Assembly: GCA_035486135.1 (NCBI GenBank)
Contig: DATHNI010000155.1
Coordinates: forward strand, 1 to 30,209
Reading direction: 5' to 3'
Source of the DNA: JASHVB01 sp035486135
GTDB lineage: Bacteria; Pseudomonadota; Alphaproteobacteria; Acetobacterales; Acetobacteraceae
DNA length: 30,209 bases
In this document: positions 7,719 through 15,698 of the stretch, piece after piece
Layout of the letters: the number at the start of each line of letters is the position of its first letter
Numbering within the stretch: the first letter of the stretch is position 1
Made by a program: the position numbers and the translations under genes
The notes under the pieces: generated by a model
Database searches by the model: none
What the model was told of the DNA's origin: nothing
What the model saw: the letters and a program-made list of their open reading frames with translations, nothing else

Positions 7719-8687
7719 ATGCCACCTCGCCTCGTTACCCTGACCCTCAATCCGGCGCTGGACATCGCCTGTAGTGCGCGCCGCGTGGTGCATACGCACA
7801 AAATTCATACGCGGGACGACCACCTTGACCCCGGCGGCGGCGGCATCAACGTGGCGCGCGTGCTGCGCGAGCTGGGCGGCGACACGCTGGCGGTGATGAT
7901 GGCCGGCGGGGTGACCGGCGCGTTGATCCAGGAGATGCTGGACGCCGCCGACGTGCCGCACCGGAACATCCCGATCAACGGCTACACCCGCATCTGCTTC
8001 AACGTGTTCGAGTCCTCGACCAACCTGGAATATCGCTTCGTCCAGGAGGGGCCGGACGTCACCGACGCCGACTGGCACCGCATGCTGGAAGTGCTGGAGA
8101 CAATCTCCTGCGACTGGCTGATCGCCAGCGGCAGCCTGGAGCATGGCATGCCGATGGACATCTATGCGCGCGTGGCGCTCGCGGCCGGGCGGCGCGGGCA
8201 GAAATTCGTGCTGGACACCTCGGGCCCCGCGTTGCGCGCGGCGCTGGGCAGCGGCATCGAGCTGATCAAGCCGAGCCTGGGCGAGCTGGAGGCGCTGGCC
8301 GGGCGCACGCTGCTGGAACCGCGAGAGCAGGAGGCGGAGGCGATGGCATTGGTGCGCGCCGGGGCGGCGCGGCTGGTGGCGGTGACGCTGGGCGAGGAGG
8401 GCGCATTCGTGGCCTCCGCCGACGGCGTGATCCGGCGTCCCGCCCTGGCCTGCGAGATCCGCAGCGCGGTGGGTGCCGGCGACAGTTTCACCGCGGCGAT
8501 GACGCTGGCCCTGGCGAACGGCGCGACGCTGGAGGACGCACTGGCCTGGGGCGTGGCCGCCGGCACCGCCGCGGTCGCCTGCGCTGGGACCGCGCGCATC
8601 CGGAAGGTGGATGTGGAGATGCAGTACCAGCGGCTGATCGCAGCCAACATCCTCGCCAGCTACGCAGGCGAGGTCGAGGCGCGGTAG
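7719..8687 (+). CDS. pfkB: PfkB-family sugar-phosphate kinase (1- or 6-phosphofructokinase type)
   Basis: A 322-aa ribokinase-fold kinase. The N-terminus LVTLTLNPALDIACSA and the glycine-rich DPGGGGINVARVLRELGG (about residues 37-54) are typical of the 1-phosphofructokinase/PfkB/tagatose-6-phosphate kinase subfamily. The C-terminal anion-hole motif SAVGAGDSFTAAM, with the catalytic aspartate, is near 248-260. The ATG at 7719 has GGAG about 8 nt upstream; an upstream in-frame ATG at 7686 would start inside the predicted -10 region. It phosphorylates a sugar phosphate with ATP, most likely fructose-6-phosphate. The shared FNR-type site suggests that glycolytic flux is raised with PFOR under low oxygen. 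The exact substrate cannot be read from the sequence. Confidence 0.93.
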   Translation: MPPRLVTLTLNPALDIACSARRVVHTHKIHTRDDHLDPGGGGINVARVLRELGGDTLAVMMAGGVTGALIQEMLDAADVPHRNIPINGYTRICFNVFESSTNLEYRFVQEGPDVTDADWHRMLEVLETISCDWLIASGSLEHGMPMDIYARVALAAGRRGQKFVLDTSGPALRAALGSGIELIKPSLGELEALAGRTLLEPREQEAEAMALVRAGAARLVAVTLGEEGAFVASADGVIRRPALACEIRSAVGAGDSFTAAMTLALANGATLEDALAWGVAAGTAAVACAGTARIRKVDVEMQYQRLIAANILASYAGEVEAR

Positions 8688-8776
8688 CGCAGCGGGCGAG
8701 GGCGAGGGCGATCGGGTCGTCATGCAGTTTCTGCTGCGTGCCGGCCCGATCACCCTCACCCGCCGCTGCGCGGCGA

Positions 8777-8807
8777 CCTCTCCCGCGCGCAGCGCGGGAG
8801 AGGTTTT
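8777..8807 (+). terminator. Rho-independent terminator after pfkB
   Basis: CCTCTCCCGCGC and its complement form a 12-bp perfect stem with a 3-nt loop, followed by TTTT. It also lies immediately after the convergent minus-strand gene's stop (8808), so it may act in both directions. Confidence 0.75.
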
Positions 8808-9590
8808 CTAAACCCGCCCGCGCAGTCCCGCGATGGTCACCGCCAGCTTGTCACCGATCCCGCGTGGTGCCGGCGCCAGGCGCGGCCATCGCGCGAGGTC
8901 ACGCCGCGCCAGTACGGCCGGCAGTGCCGCGGCAATCGCGCCGCGCGGCACGCGCGCGGCCTTGCCCTGGCGCAGCAACACCCGGCCCTCCTCGGCAACT
9001 CGTGTCAGCACCGCGCGCACCGGCGGCGCATCGGGCGCGCTGATTGCCGCTTCCACCGGCACGCCCTGCGCGGCCAGCAACTTCACCGGCAGCAGGCAGC
9101 GTCCGCGCGCCGCGAGCACTGTCACGCTGCGCAGCAATCCAGCCACGCCATACGCTGCCCCCAGCGGCCGCAACGCTTCCGGCTCCGGCGCACCGAGCAA
9201 ACGCGCCGCGGCCACGGCGAGACCACCCGCACCTGCCAGCACGTACGCGCGCCATTCGTCGAGCGTGGCGATCTCCGGCTCCGCCTCGATCTCGCGCGCC
9301 TCGATCAGCGCGTGCAGATCGACGCGTTGCAGAGTGCCGCTGTGGATCGCGGCGGCGAGCGGTGTGGCGACCTCGTGCTGCCGCACCGCACCGTCCACCA
9401 CCTCGCGCCACCATTGCAGGCGGATCAATGCCAGCGTCGGTTCCGATGCAACTTCGCGCGCGCGCGCCAGTTCATGATTGAATGCATACAGCGTCAGCAA
9501 CGCATCGCGTCGTTCGGGTGGCGCGAACAGCGCGGTGAGGAAGCGATCCGGATCGTGCCGGCGCACCAGTGCGGCGAGCGTTGCGTCCAT
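8808..9590 (-). CDS. Squalene/phytoene synthase-like protein (NDUFAF6-like)
   Basis: A 260-aa all-helical protein of the squalene/phytoene synthase superfamily, a little shorter than true synthases. It contains YAFNHELARAREVASEP (about residues 35-51) and LIRLQWWREVVDG, both conserved in the alphaproteobacterial branch related to the mitochondrial complex I assembly factor NDUFAF6. The first prenyl-diphosphate-binding motif, normally rich in aspartate, is absent here, so prenyl transfer is doubtful. Start ATG 9590; the longer frame upstream runs through low-complexity tandem repeats. No carotenoid or hopanoid genes flank it. It is convergent with pfkB. Confidence 0.85.
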   Translation of the reverse strand: MDATLAALVRRHDPDRFLTALFAPPERRDALLTLYAFNHELARAREVASEPTLALIRLQWWREVVDGAVRQHEVATPLAAAIHSGTLQRVDLHALIEAREIEAEPEIATLDEWRAYVLAGAGGLAVAAARLLGAPEPEALRPLGAAYGVAGLLRSVTVLAARGRCLLPVKLLAAQGVPVEAAISAPDAPPVRAVLTRVAEEGRVLLRQGKAARVPRGAIAAALPAVLARRDLARWPRLAPAPRGIGDKLAVTIAGLRGRV

Positions 9591-9720
9591 GCCGCACGAG
9601 GTGGCGCGGATCGCGCGGACACGCAAGCGTGATGACCGGAGGTTTACCGCGGCGCCTCGCTTGCGCCGTGAGGGCGGGGCTGTATCCTGCGCCGCGCCGG
9701 CAATGACGAGGAACCGGGAC

Positions 9721-9765
9721 GCGGGTAACGGCAACGCGGATAACGGCAATGCGGATAACGGCACT
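9721..9765. repeat. Three tandem 15-bp units
   Basis: Units at 9721-9735, 9736-9750 and 9751-9765 follow GCGGATAACGGCAAT with one or two changes each. They lie between the divergent squalene/phytoene synthase-like and superoxide dismutase genes. The unit length is a multiple of three, but no supported gene crosses it. Confidence 0.8.
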
Positions 9766-9852
9766 GGCACAACGCGGCGCCGCGGTCGCCTGGCCGGTCC
9801 ATCGGCCTCGTCGAACCCCTAATGTTTTACTGCAACCAGGCGGAGGATGCCC

Positions 9853-10455
9853 ATGGCTTTCGAACTACCCACCCTGCCCTACTCCAAGACTGCCCTTGCG
9901 GGACAGGGCATGTGCGAGGAAACGCTCGACCTGCACCACGGCAAGCACCATCAGGCTTACGTCACCGCGTTGAACGGCTTCGTCGAGAAGGACGCATCGC
10001 TGCAGGGCAAGTCGCTCGACCAAATCGTCAAGGCGACCGCGTCGGCCGGCGGACCGGTGTTCAACAATGCGGGACAGCATTGGAACCACATCGTGTTCTG
10101 GCAGTGCATGAGCCCGAAGGGCGGCAGCATTCCGGGCGCCCTGGAGAAGAAGATCAACGAAGACCTGGGCGGCGTGGCGAAATTCAAGGATGAGTTCAAG
10201 GCGGCCGGCGTCAGCCAGTTCGGCTCCGGCTGGGCCTGGCTGGTCGTCGGCTCGGACGGCAAGTTGAAGGTGACGAAGACGCCGAACGGCTCCAACCCGC
10301 TCGCCACCGGCGAGGGCAAGGTGCTGCTGGGTTGCGACGTGTGGGAGCACAGCTACTACCTGGACTTCCGCAATCGCCGGCCAGACTACCTGCAGAACTG
10401 GCTCGACAAGATTGCCAACTACGAGTTTGCTGAAGCGCAATTGAAGTCGGCCTGA
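9853..10455 (+). CDS. sodB: Superoxide dismutase, Fe/Mn family (Fe-like)
   Basis: A 200-aa cytoplasmic superoxide dismutase, usual length, converting superoxide to hydrogen peroxide and oxygen. The four metal ligands are visible: H28 (DLHHGKHH), H79 (QHWNH), D162 and H166 (DVWEHSYY). The glutamine in NNAGQHWNH (Q75) is at the position used by iron-type enzymes, favouring Fe or cambialistic activity. The ATG at 9853 follows GGAGG with a good spacer; the ATG at 9847 overlaps the Shine-Dalgarno. A clear terminator follows, so the gene is monocistronic. Confidence 0.97.
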   Translation: MAFELPTLPYSKTALAGQGMCEETLDLHHGKHHQAYVTALNGFVEKDASLQGKSLDQIVKATASAGGPVFNNAGQHWNHIVFWQCMSPKGGSIPGALEKKINEDLGGVAKFKDEFKAAGVSQFGSGWAWLVVGSDGKLKVTKTPNGSNPLATGEGKVLLGCDVWEHSYYLDFRNRRPDYLQNWLDKIANYEFAEAQLKSA

Positions 10456-10488
10456 ACTAACCGCCGCACGAATCGTAATCGTCGTTGC

Positions 10489-10526
10489 AACTCCGCCGCC
10501 GGCCCGGGCCAGCGGCGGAGTTTTTT
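10489..10526 (+). terminator. Rho-independent terminator after sodB
   Basis: AACTCCGCCGC pairs with GCGGCGGAGTT around a 12-nt loop and is followed by a run of six T. Confidence 0.9.
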
Positions 10527-10615
10527 AGCATTGCTTGAAACTGTGGATAATCTATGGTCCGGTCCGGATACTGCACTCAGACTAGCGAATCGGGCTGACC
10601 AGAAGGCAAACAACA

Positions 10616-11050
10616 ATGGTTGAGTCAACTGATACAGTATTGGGATTGACGGCGCAGATCGTCAGTGCGCTTGTCGCGAAGAACCCGGTGGAGCCGGACA
10701 AGCTGCCGGACCTGATCCGCGAGGTGTACCGCACGCTGTCCACCATCGGCGAGGAACCCGCGGAATCGAGCAAGCCGAAGGCCGCAGTGCCGCCGACCAA
10801 GTCGGTGTTCGCGGACTACATCGTCTGCCTGGAAGACGGCAAGAAGATGAAGATGCTGAAGCGGCACCTGATGACGGACCACAAGCTGACACCGGATCAG
10901 TACCGCGCGCGCTGGGGATTGCCGTCATCCTATCCGATGGTGGCGTCGAACTATGCCAAGACGCGGTCCGCCCTCGCCAAGAAGATCGGTCTTGGGCAGA
11001 AACGATCGGTGCCCCGCAAGATGGGCCGTAAGCGCGCCGCTAAGGTGTGA
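10616..11050 (+). CDS. MucR/Ros-family zinc-finger transcriptional regulator
   Basis: A 144-aa protein with the full MucR/Ros signature. The N-terminus is the oligomerisation region, and residues from about 63 to 125 hold SVFADYIVCLEDGKKMKMLK, RHLMTDHKLTPDQYRARWGL and YPMVASNYAKTRSALAKKIG. The prokaryotic zinc finger is a C-x2-D...H-x4-H variant, with aspartate in place of the second cysteine, as in many MucR proteins. The tail is Arg/Lys-rich. It binds AT-rich DNA and in alphaproteobacteria controls exopolysaccharide, motility and envelope genes in a nucleoid-protein-like way. Start ATG 10616 has AGAAGG upstream. Targets in this window are unknown. Confidence 0.95.
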   Translation: MVESTDTVLGLTAQIVSALVAKNPVEPDKLPDLIREVYRTLSTIGEEPAESSKPKAAVPPTKSVFADYIVCLEDGKKMKMLKRHLMTDHKLTPDQYRARWGLPSSYPMVASNYAKTRSALAKKIGLGQKRSVPRKMGRKRAAKV

Positions 11051-11129
11051 CGCCGATCGGGGGTTGCCAGCTTCCGGCCCCGCCGCCGGACGTGTACACT
11101 GCGCTGGTGGCCGTCCGAGGAACCCCAGC

Positions 11130-11525
11130 ATGAGCTACCTGCCGCCGTTCGATAAGGTCAAGGTCATGGTGACCGTCGGCAGCGACAGGGGCAAGCTGAC
11201 GGTCAGCGCGACGTATGACGGCTTCCTCGCCATGGTCCGCGCCATGCTGGCGGTGATCGACGTCGATGAGGCCTGGTACCTGGAGCAATACCCGGACGTC
11301 GTCACGGGCATCGCGAACGGCAAGGTGTCGTCGGCACGCGACCACTTCGTGCATAACGGCTATTTCGAGGGACGCCTGCCGTTCCCGATGGCGGTCGATG
11401 AACGCTGGTACCTCACCGAGAACCCCGAGGTCGCGGAATACATCCGGGCCGGCCGGCTGACCTCCGGACAGCAGCATTTCGACCAGGATGGCTACCGCGA
11501 GGGCCGCCTCCCCTTCCTGCTCTGA
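11130..11525 (+). CDS. Small protein with two tandem 41-residue repeats
   Basis: A 131-aa protein. Residues from about 50 to the end are two similar units: one begins EAWYLEQYPDV and ends DHFVHNGYFEGRLPF; the other begins ERWYLTENPEV and ends QHFDQDGYREGRLPFLL. The W-Y-L-x(3)-P-[DE]-V ... H-F-x(3)-G-Y-x-E-G-R pattern is one I associate with repeat segments of large glycosyltransferase- or polysaccharide-linked proteins. The N-terminal 40 residues are beta-rich (VMVTVGSDRGKLTVSATYDG). There is no signal peptide. GAGG lies upstream of the ATG. It is 79 nt after mucR. Function not assigned. Confidence 0.8.
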   Translation: MSYLPPFDKVKVMVTVGSDRGKLTVSATYDGFLAMVRAMLAVIDVDEAWYLEQYPDVVTGIANGKVSSARDHFVHNGYFEGRLPFPMAVDERWYLTENPEVAEYIRAGRLTSGQQHFDQDGYREGRLPFLL

Positions 11526-11606
11526 CCTCACCAGCTCCCCGTATCGTTGGCGACGACATCGTTTGCGACCGGCGGGCAACCGGCACATTGGAAACTGGCA
11601 ACTGCC

Positions 11607-12581
11607 ATGCAGCAACGTCGTCTCGGCCAGCTTACGGTTTCCGCCATCGGGCTTGGCTGCCTGACGCTGACCGAGGCGTATGGCACGCCGCCGGCCGAGG
11701 CGGATGCGATCGGCATCATCCATCGCGCCGCGGCGCTTGGCATCGGCTTCCTCGACACGTCCGATGCGTATGCCAAGGGTGCCAACGAAGTGCTGGTGGG
11801 CAAGGCGATCGCCGGCCGGCGCGGCGACTACGTGGTGGCGAGCAAGTTCGGCAACCTGCGCAAGCCGGACGGCACGCCGACGGCGGACGGACGGCCCGCC
11901 TATGTGAAGCAGGCCTGCGAGGCGAGCCTGCGCCGCCTGAACATCGACACGATCGATCTTTATTACATCCACCGCGTCGATCCGACGGTGCCGATCGAGG
12001 ACACGGTCGGCGCAATGGCCGAGCTGGTGCGTGCCGGCAAGGTACGCTTCCTGGGCATTTCCGAGGCAGCGCCGGCCACCATCCGGCGCGCCCACGCGGT
12101 GCACCCGATGAGCGCGGTACAGATCGAATATTCGCTATGGACCCGCCACGTCGAGGCCGAGGTGCTGGGCGTCTGCCGCGAGCTGGGCATCGGCTTCGTC
12201 GGCTATAGCCCGTTGGGACGCGGCTTCCTCGCTGGCGGTATCACGAGCGAACCGCCGGCCGGCGATGTGCGCCACGGCATGCCGCGCTTCTCCGGCGACA
12301 ACCTGCGGCACAACCTGGCGCTGCTGGCGGAGTTCCGGCGCATCGCCGCGGCGGAGGGCTGCACGCCGGCGCAGCTCGCGCTGGCCTGGGTTCTGGCGCG
12401 CGGTCAGGACGTGGTGCCGATCGTCAGCAGCAGCAAGCGCGAGCGGCTGGAGGAGAACGCCGCGGCGGCCGGGCTGCTTCCGTCGGCGGCGACACTGGCG
12501 GAGGTGGAACGGCTGTTCGGGCCGGATAACGTCGCCGGCGCGCGTTATGGTGCGATGGCGGCGAGCGTGGTGGGGCTGTAG
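11607..12581 (+). CDS. Aldo/keto reductase
   Basis: A 324-aa (beta/alpha)8 NADPH-dependent aldo/keto reductase of the YajO/IolS-like group. The catalytic tetrad is visible as D50 and Y55 (FLDTSDAYAKG), K80 (VVASKFGN) and H122 (YYIHRVD). The C-terminal cofactor loop PIVSSSKRERLEENAAAAGL is present. The start at ATG 11607 (MQQRRLGQLTVSAIGLGC) fits the family; the Shine-Dalgarno is weak, and a TTG at 11547 would add a 20-residue extension unlike the family. It reduces small carbonyl compounds; the substrate is unknown. A 17-bp stem hairpin follows. Confidence 0.93.
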   Translation: MQQRRLGQLTVSAIGLGCLTLTEAYGTPPAEADAIGIIHRAAALGIGFLDTSDAYAKGANEVLVGKAIAGRRGDYVVASKFGNLRKPDGTPTADGRPAYVKQACEASLRRLNIDTIDLYYIHRVDPTVPIEDTVGAMAELVRAGKVRFLGISEAAPATIRRAHAVHPMSAVQIEYSLWTRHVEAEVLGVCRELGIGFVGYSPLGRGFLAGGITSEPPAGDVRHGMPRFSGDNLRHNLALLAEFRRIAAAEGCTPAQLALAWVLARGQDVVPIVSSSKRERLEENAAAAGLLPSAATLAEVERLFGPDNVAGARYGAMAASVVGL

Positions 12582-12586
12582 TAAAT

Positions 12587-12624
12587 CGCGGTAGGGACGC
12601 GCGGTAACGCGCGTCCCTACCGCG
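12587..12624 (+). terminator. Strong hairpin after aldo/keto reductase gene
   Basis: CGCGGTAGGGACGCGCG pairs perfectly with its complement around a GTAA loop. There is no T-run, so it is either a terminator of unusual kind or an intergenic palindrome. Confidence 0.55.
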
Positions 12625-12689
12625 AGTTATTGCGTGGGAGTTGGACATGCCCATTGAATCGAGCAAACTCCGCAGCGTCCCTGCTGGAC

Positions 12690-12912
12690 GGAGCTGACAA
12701 AAGCAAGGTTTTGAAACACAGATTTCACAGATTTCACAGATTAAGGCACAGAACGTATTAATGGTATCTGTGCCTTAATCTGTGAAATCTGTGAAATCTG
12801 TGTTTCAAATTCTTACTTTACCGCCGATCTCTCCAGCCGTGGACTGATGTGTCATTTCTATGATTCCTGAGCGCACTGGGTGCGATGGCAATCATTTCAC
12901 GAACATTAATAA
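12690..12912. repeat. Long palindromic intergenic repeat, copy B
   Basis: Arms 12711-12752 and 12767-12808 are perfect 42-bp inverted repeats around a 14-nt loop, and outer parts pair imperfectly. The arm cores are identical to copy A at the start of the window, and the tail from about 12815 to 12912 aligns without gaps to 145-232 of copy A, with many substitutions. The loop differs between copies while the arms match, which suggests selection or recent copying of the palindrome. Repeat B directly borders the gene remnant at 12958-13167. Confidence 0.85.
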
Positions 12913-12957
12913 CACGGAGGACGTGCGAGAACCACGGATGGCCACTGAGCGAGTCTT

Positions 12958-13167
12958 TCATGGCTCTTCCGTGATCCGCATGGGCCGGGGGGCCACTTCC
13001 CTGACATCTCTCTTGAGGTCCTTGAGCAATACCCCCACATGCGACAGGTAGCTCATCATGCCACCGCGGTGTGCCAGCATGCGCAAGGTGCCGCGGAACA
13101 CCAGCCGATCGAATCCGGAGAGCGTGCCGATGTCATGCTCGGCATGCTTGGCTATAAATTGCTCCAC
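12958..13167 (-). pseudogene. N-terminal remnant of a probable multicopy gene
   Basis: A 69-codon frame starting at GTG 13167, with GAGGAGGAAC before it. It reads MEQFIAKHAEHDIGTLSGFD, then RLVFRGTLRML, then MMSYLSHVGVLLKDL. I recall this as the start of a larger (over 400 aa) uncharacterised protein present in many copies in some genomes and suspected to be mobile. Here the similarity stops after VLLKDL and the frame ends within 20 residues, next to repeat copy B, so the gene is truncated. The family assignment is from memory and needs a search. Confidence 0.45.
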
Positions 13168-13433
13168 GGCGTTCCTCCTCTGCGTGGTTGGTGTTGCTCG
13201 TCACAAACCAGCCTGGCAGCAGCAGTGCGGAACGCCGTACCCATGTTTGGTTGCGGCCTCTGGTTTTGACCCGTCGGCCATTTTCCCAAACCACCCAATC
13301 GATTTTCTGAAGACCCTCGTCCCATCATGGCGTCGGCATTCTGCTGTGCTATTTTGTGGCAATCAAACCCGGTGGCCCTCCACCGCTCTTGGACGTCCTC
13401 CCTGTTGGGACAGCGTCGCTGCCGCCGACACGA
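13168..13433. other. Intergenic region without a supported gene
   Basis: Upstream side of the truncated gene and downstream side of the LysR gene. The frames here have no recognisable motif and poor codon bias. The sequence is less GC-rich than its neighbours, consistent with insertion debris. Nothing else seen. Confidence 0.4.
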
Positions 13434-14384
13434 TCAACGCGTGACCGTCCCTCGCCTCCCCTGCGCCGGCGGCAAATCGGGTGGCGGCGCGACCGCACCA
13501 GGCGCCACCGACCCGATCAGCCAATCACGGAACAGCGCGATCTTCGGCATGTCGGCGGCTTCCTCGGGCGCGACGATGTAGAACCCAGCATCGGCCGGCA
13601 GCACGACGTCGAACGGCACCACCAGCCGCCCCGCGGCGATATCCGTCTCGACAAACGGCGTACGCCCGAGCGCCACGCCCAGCCCGTCCATCGCCGCCTG
13701 GATCGCCATGAAACTCTGGTCGAAGCTCAGCCCGCGGCGCGTGGCCAGCGACGTCGGCAATCCCGCCGCGGTCAGCCAGAGCTGCCAGTCCTCGCGCGAC
13801 ACCGTGGCGTGCAGCAGGGTGTGGTGCGCCAGATCCTCCGGCCGCCGCAGCGGCTTTTCGGCGTGCAGTAAAGCTGGGCTGCAGACCGGGAAAATGTCCT
13901 CCGCCATCAGCCATTGCGCGCGCAATCCCGGCCAGTTCCCGCGCCCGTAGCGCACCGCCATGTCCACTTGCTCGCGCCGGAAATCGACCAGGTGGGCGGA
14001 GGTGGTGATGCGCACCTCGATGCCCGGATGCGCGTCCTGGAACGCGGCCATCCGGCTCACCAGCCATTTCGCCGCCAGCGACGCCGTGGTGCTGACGACC
14101 AGCAGCTCGTCGCGCCCGGGGCGTTGCAGCCGCGCCGTGGCCTGGCGCAGGTCCTCGAACGCGGCACGCACCGACGGCAGGTAGCCCTGCGCCTCGCGCG
14201 TCAGAGCCAGTCCGCGATTGCGCCGCTCGAACAGGCGGATGCCGAGCTGGTCCTCCAGCCGGCGGATCTGATGGCTGATCGCGGTCTGCGTCACGTTCAG
14301 CTCGGTGGCGGCGAGGGTGAAGCTGAGATGCCGCGCCGCTGCCTCGAACGCGCGCAGGCCGTTGAGCGAGGGAAGCGTGGCCAT
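13434..14384 (-). CDS. LysR-family transcriptional regulator (GcvA-like)
   Basis: A 316-aa LTTR. The winged HTH occupies residues 5-65, with LNGLRAFEAAARHLSFTLAA followed by the recognition helix ELNVTQTAISHQIRRLEDQL. The substrate-binding domain follows, including VRYGRGNWPGL and the late ALGRTPFVETDIAAGRLV segment typical of the GcvA/AmpR group. It is divergent from a DUF1127 gene and from the apparent catabolic series at 14.8-19.8 kb, so it may control these genes and itself through the palindromes at 14421-14444 and 14545-14557. The inducer is unknown. The last 25 residues are a Pro/Ala-rich tail. Confidence 0.94.
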   Translation of the reverse strand: MATLPSLNGLRAFEAAARHLSFTLAATELNVTQTAISHQIRRLEDQLGIRLFERRNRGLALTREAQGYLPSVRAAFEDLRQATARLQRPGRDELLVVSTTASLAAKWLVSRMAAFQDAHPGIEVRITTSAHLVDFRREQVDMAVRYGRGNWPGLRAQWLMAEDIFPVCSPALLHAEKPLRRPEDLAHHTLLHATVSREDWQLWLTAAGLPTSLATRRGLSFDQSFMAIQAAMDGLGVALGRTPFVETDIAAGRLVVPFDVVLPADAGFYIVAPEEAADMPKIALFRDWLIGSVAPGAVAPPPDLPPAQGRRGTVTR

Positions 14385-14420
14385 GCGGAGAGCCTATCCA
14401 TGACATCGCCTCATGTGAAG

Positions 14421-14444
14421 CCTGACAAAGCATCCTTTGTCAGG
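14421..14444. promoter_or_regulatory. Candidate LysR operator palindrome
   Basis: CCTGACAAAG-CATC-CTTTGTCAGG is a perfect 10-bp inverted repeat in the 135-bp region between the LysR gene and the divergent DUF1127 gene. A second palindrome with the same half-sites, TGACAA-A-TTGTCA, is at 14545-14557. LTTR sites are usually imperfect T-N11-A dyads in just this position. The assignment to this regulator is inference. Confidence 0.55.
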
Positions 14445-14519
14445 TGCCGGCAAGGCGCTCATCTTTTCGCCAGGTAAGCCGTCATTTTCGGCAAGCAAAC
14501 CATAGGTTGGAGGTTGGCC

Positions 14520-14771
14520 ATGGCCGCCCTGGTCCATCAATCGCTGACAAATTGTCAAGCCGTCCCGCTCTCCCCGCGCTATGCGCCGCCGCGGCGGCCC
14601 GGGCTGTTTGCGCGACTGGCCGCGACGCTGCGGCTGTGGCAGCGCCAGGGGCGTGAGCGGCAGGAACTAGCACGGCTGAGCGCGCGCGAACTCCGCGACA
14701 TGGGCGTGTCGTCGACCGATGTCTGGCACGAAGTCAGGCAGCCGTTCTGGCGCGTGACACGGCCGTACTGA
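14520..14771 (+). CDS. DUF1127 (YjiS-like) small protein
   Basis: An 83-aa basic protein with the DUF1127 domain at the C-terminus: a tryptophan/arginine helix (LRLWQRQGRERQELARLS) followed by ARELRDMGVSSTDVWHEV. Some small DUF1127 proteins bind RNA or modulate stress and phosphate metabolism in alphaproteobacteria. GGAGG lies 6 nt before the ATG. It is divergent from the LysR gene and 54 nt before the CmcJ-like gene, possibly co-transcribed with it. Confidence 0.88.
   Translation: MAALVHQSLTNCQAVPLSPRYAPPRRPGLFARLAATLRLWQRQGRERQELARLSARELRDMGVSSTDVWHEVRQPFWRVTRPY
14545..14557. promoter_or_regulatory. Second TGACAA palindrome
   Basis: TGACAA-A-TTGTCA, a 13-bp perfect palindrome within the first codons of the DUF1127 gene. 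It shares half-sites with 14421-14444, about 117 bp centre to centre. It may be an auxiliary operator or a coincidence. Confidence 0.35.
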
Positions 14772-14825
14772 CGCCGCCGGCAACGCTATCCACCCGGCAA
14801 CATCATCCACCTGAAGGAGCCCAGT

Positions 14826-15686
14826 ATGAACACACTCACCGAAGCCCGGCCGCGGACAATCGCGGCGGTCGCCGCCCTGCCGCATGTCGACGCGGCGCTG
14901 AATTATCTCGCCCCGATGACGGAGCGGCCACGCAACTACACCTATGATCCGCCGCCCGGCGTGCCGCGCTCCAACAGCGAGGCGGAGACCCATGTCGTGT
15001 CGATCCTCAGCGCGCGGCCGCTCGAGGCCGAGATCAACCTCGACCGTGAGGGCTTCGCGCTGCTGCACCACCAGAGCGCGGTGCGCGATTTCTATGACGA
15101 TGACGAAGTGCGCCGGATCTACTACGCCGAAGCCGAGCGCGCCCTGGCCGAGGTGACCGGCGCGCGGCGTGTGTTCGTGTTCGACCATACGGTTCGGCGC
15201 CGGGTGCTCGGCGTGGACGATCGTGCGCCCGGCACGCCACGCCAGCCGGCAACCCGCGTGCACGTGGACCACACGGCGAAGTCCGGTCCGCAACGGGTGC
15301 GCGACTTGCTCGGCGACGAGGCGGAGGAATTGCTGCGTGGGCGCGTGCAGGTGATCAACCTGTGGCGGCCGATCCGTGGCCCGCTGCGCGATGCGCCGCT
15401 GGCGGTGTGCGACGCACGCTCGGTGGCGCCGGGCGACCTGGTGCCGTCGGACCTGGTGTATCGCGACCGGGTCGGCGAGACCTACGGCGTACTGTTCAAT
15501 CCGCAGCATCGCTGGTTCTACGTGCCGGACATGCAGCCGGACGAGGCGCTGCTGCTGAAGTGCTATGATTCGGCGACGGATGGCCGCGCCCGCTTCGCGC
15601 CGCATACCGCGTTCGAGGATCCGACCGTCGGCCCCGATGTGGCACCGCGCGAGAGCATCGAACTCCGCACGTTGGTGTTCCACTGA
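14826..15686 (+). CDS. CmcJ/NvfI-family non-heme iron oxygenase-like protein
   Basis: A 286-aa protein with the layout of the CmcJ/NvfI/GA4-desaturase family: PRNYTYDPPPGVPRSNSE near 35-52, REGFALLHHQSAVRDFYDDD near 74-93, RVHVDHTAKSGPQRVRDLL at 144-162, INLWRPIRGPLRDAPLAVCD near 177-196, and FAPHTAFEDP at 257-266. H146, D148 and H260 form a plausible HxD...H iron site, with R281 near the end as the possible 2-oxoglutarate contact. Characterised relatives act in cephamycin (CmcJ with CmcI) and fungal meroterpenoid pathways, while most bacterial members are uncharacterised. ATG 14826 has GAAGGAG upstream. It is followed by an amidohydrolase on the same strand. Confidence 0.88.
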   Translation: MNTLTEARPRTIAAVAALPHVDAALNYLAPMTERPRNYTYDPPPGVPRSNSEAETHVVSILSARPLEAEINLDREGFALLHHQSAVRDFYDDDEVRRIYYAEAERALAEVTGARRVFVFDHTVRRRVLGVDDRAPGTPRQPATRVHVDHTAKSGPQRVRDLLGDEAEELLRGRVQVINLWRPIRGPLRDAPLAVCDARSVAPGDLVPSDLVYRDRVGETYGVLFNPQHRWFYVPDMQPDEALLLKCYDSATDGRARFAPHTAFEDPTVGPDVAPRESIELRTLVFH

Positions 15687-15698
15687 GCTGACATTACC

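Noticed and set aside
9721..9765. Tandem 15-bp units considered as a CRISPR or iteron array
   Set aside because: Only three contiguous units without spacers and no cas or replication gene nearby.
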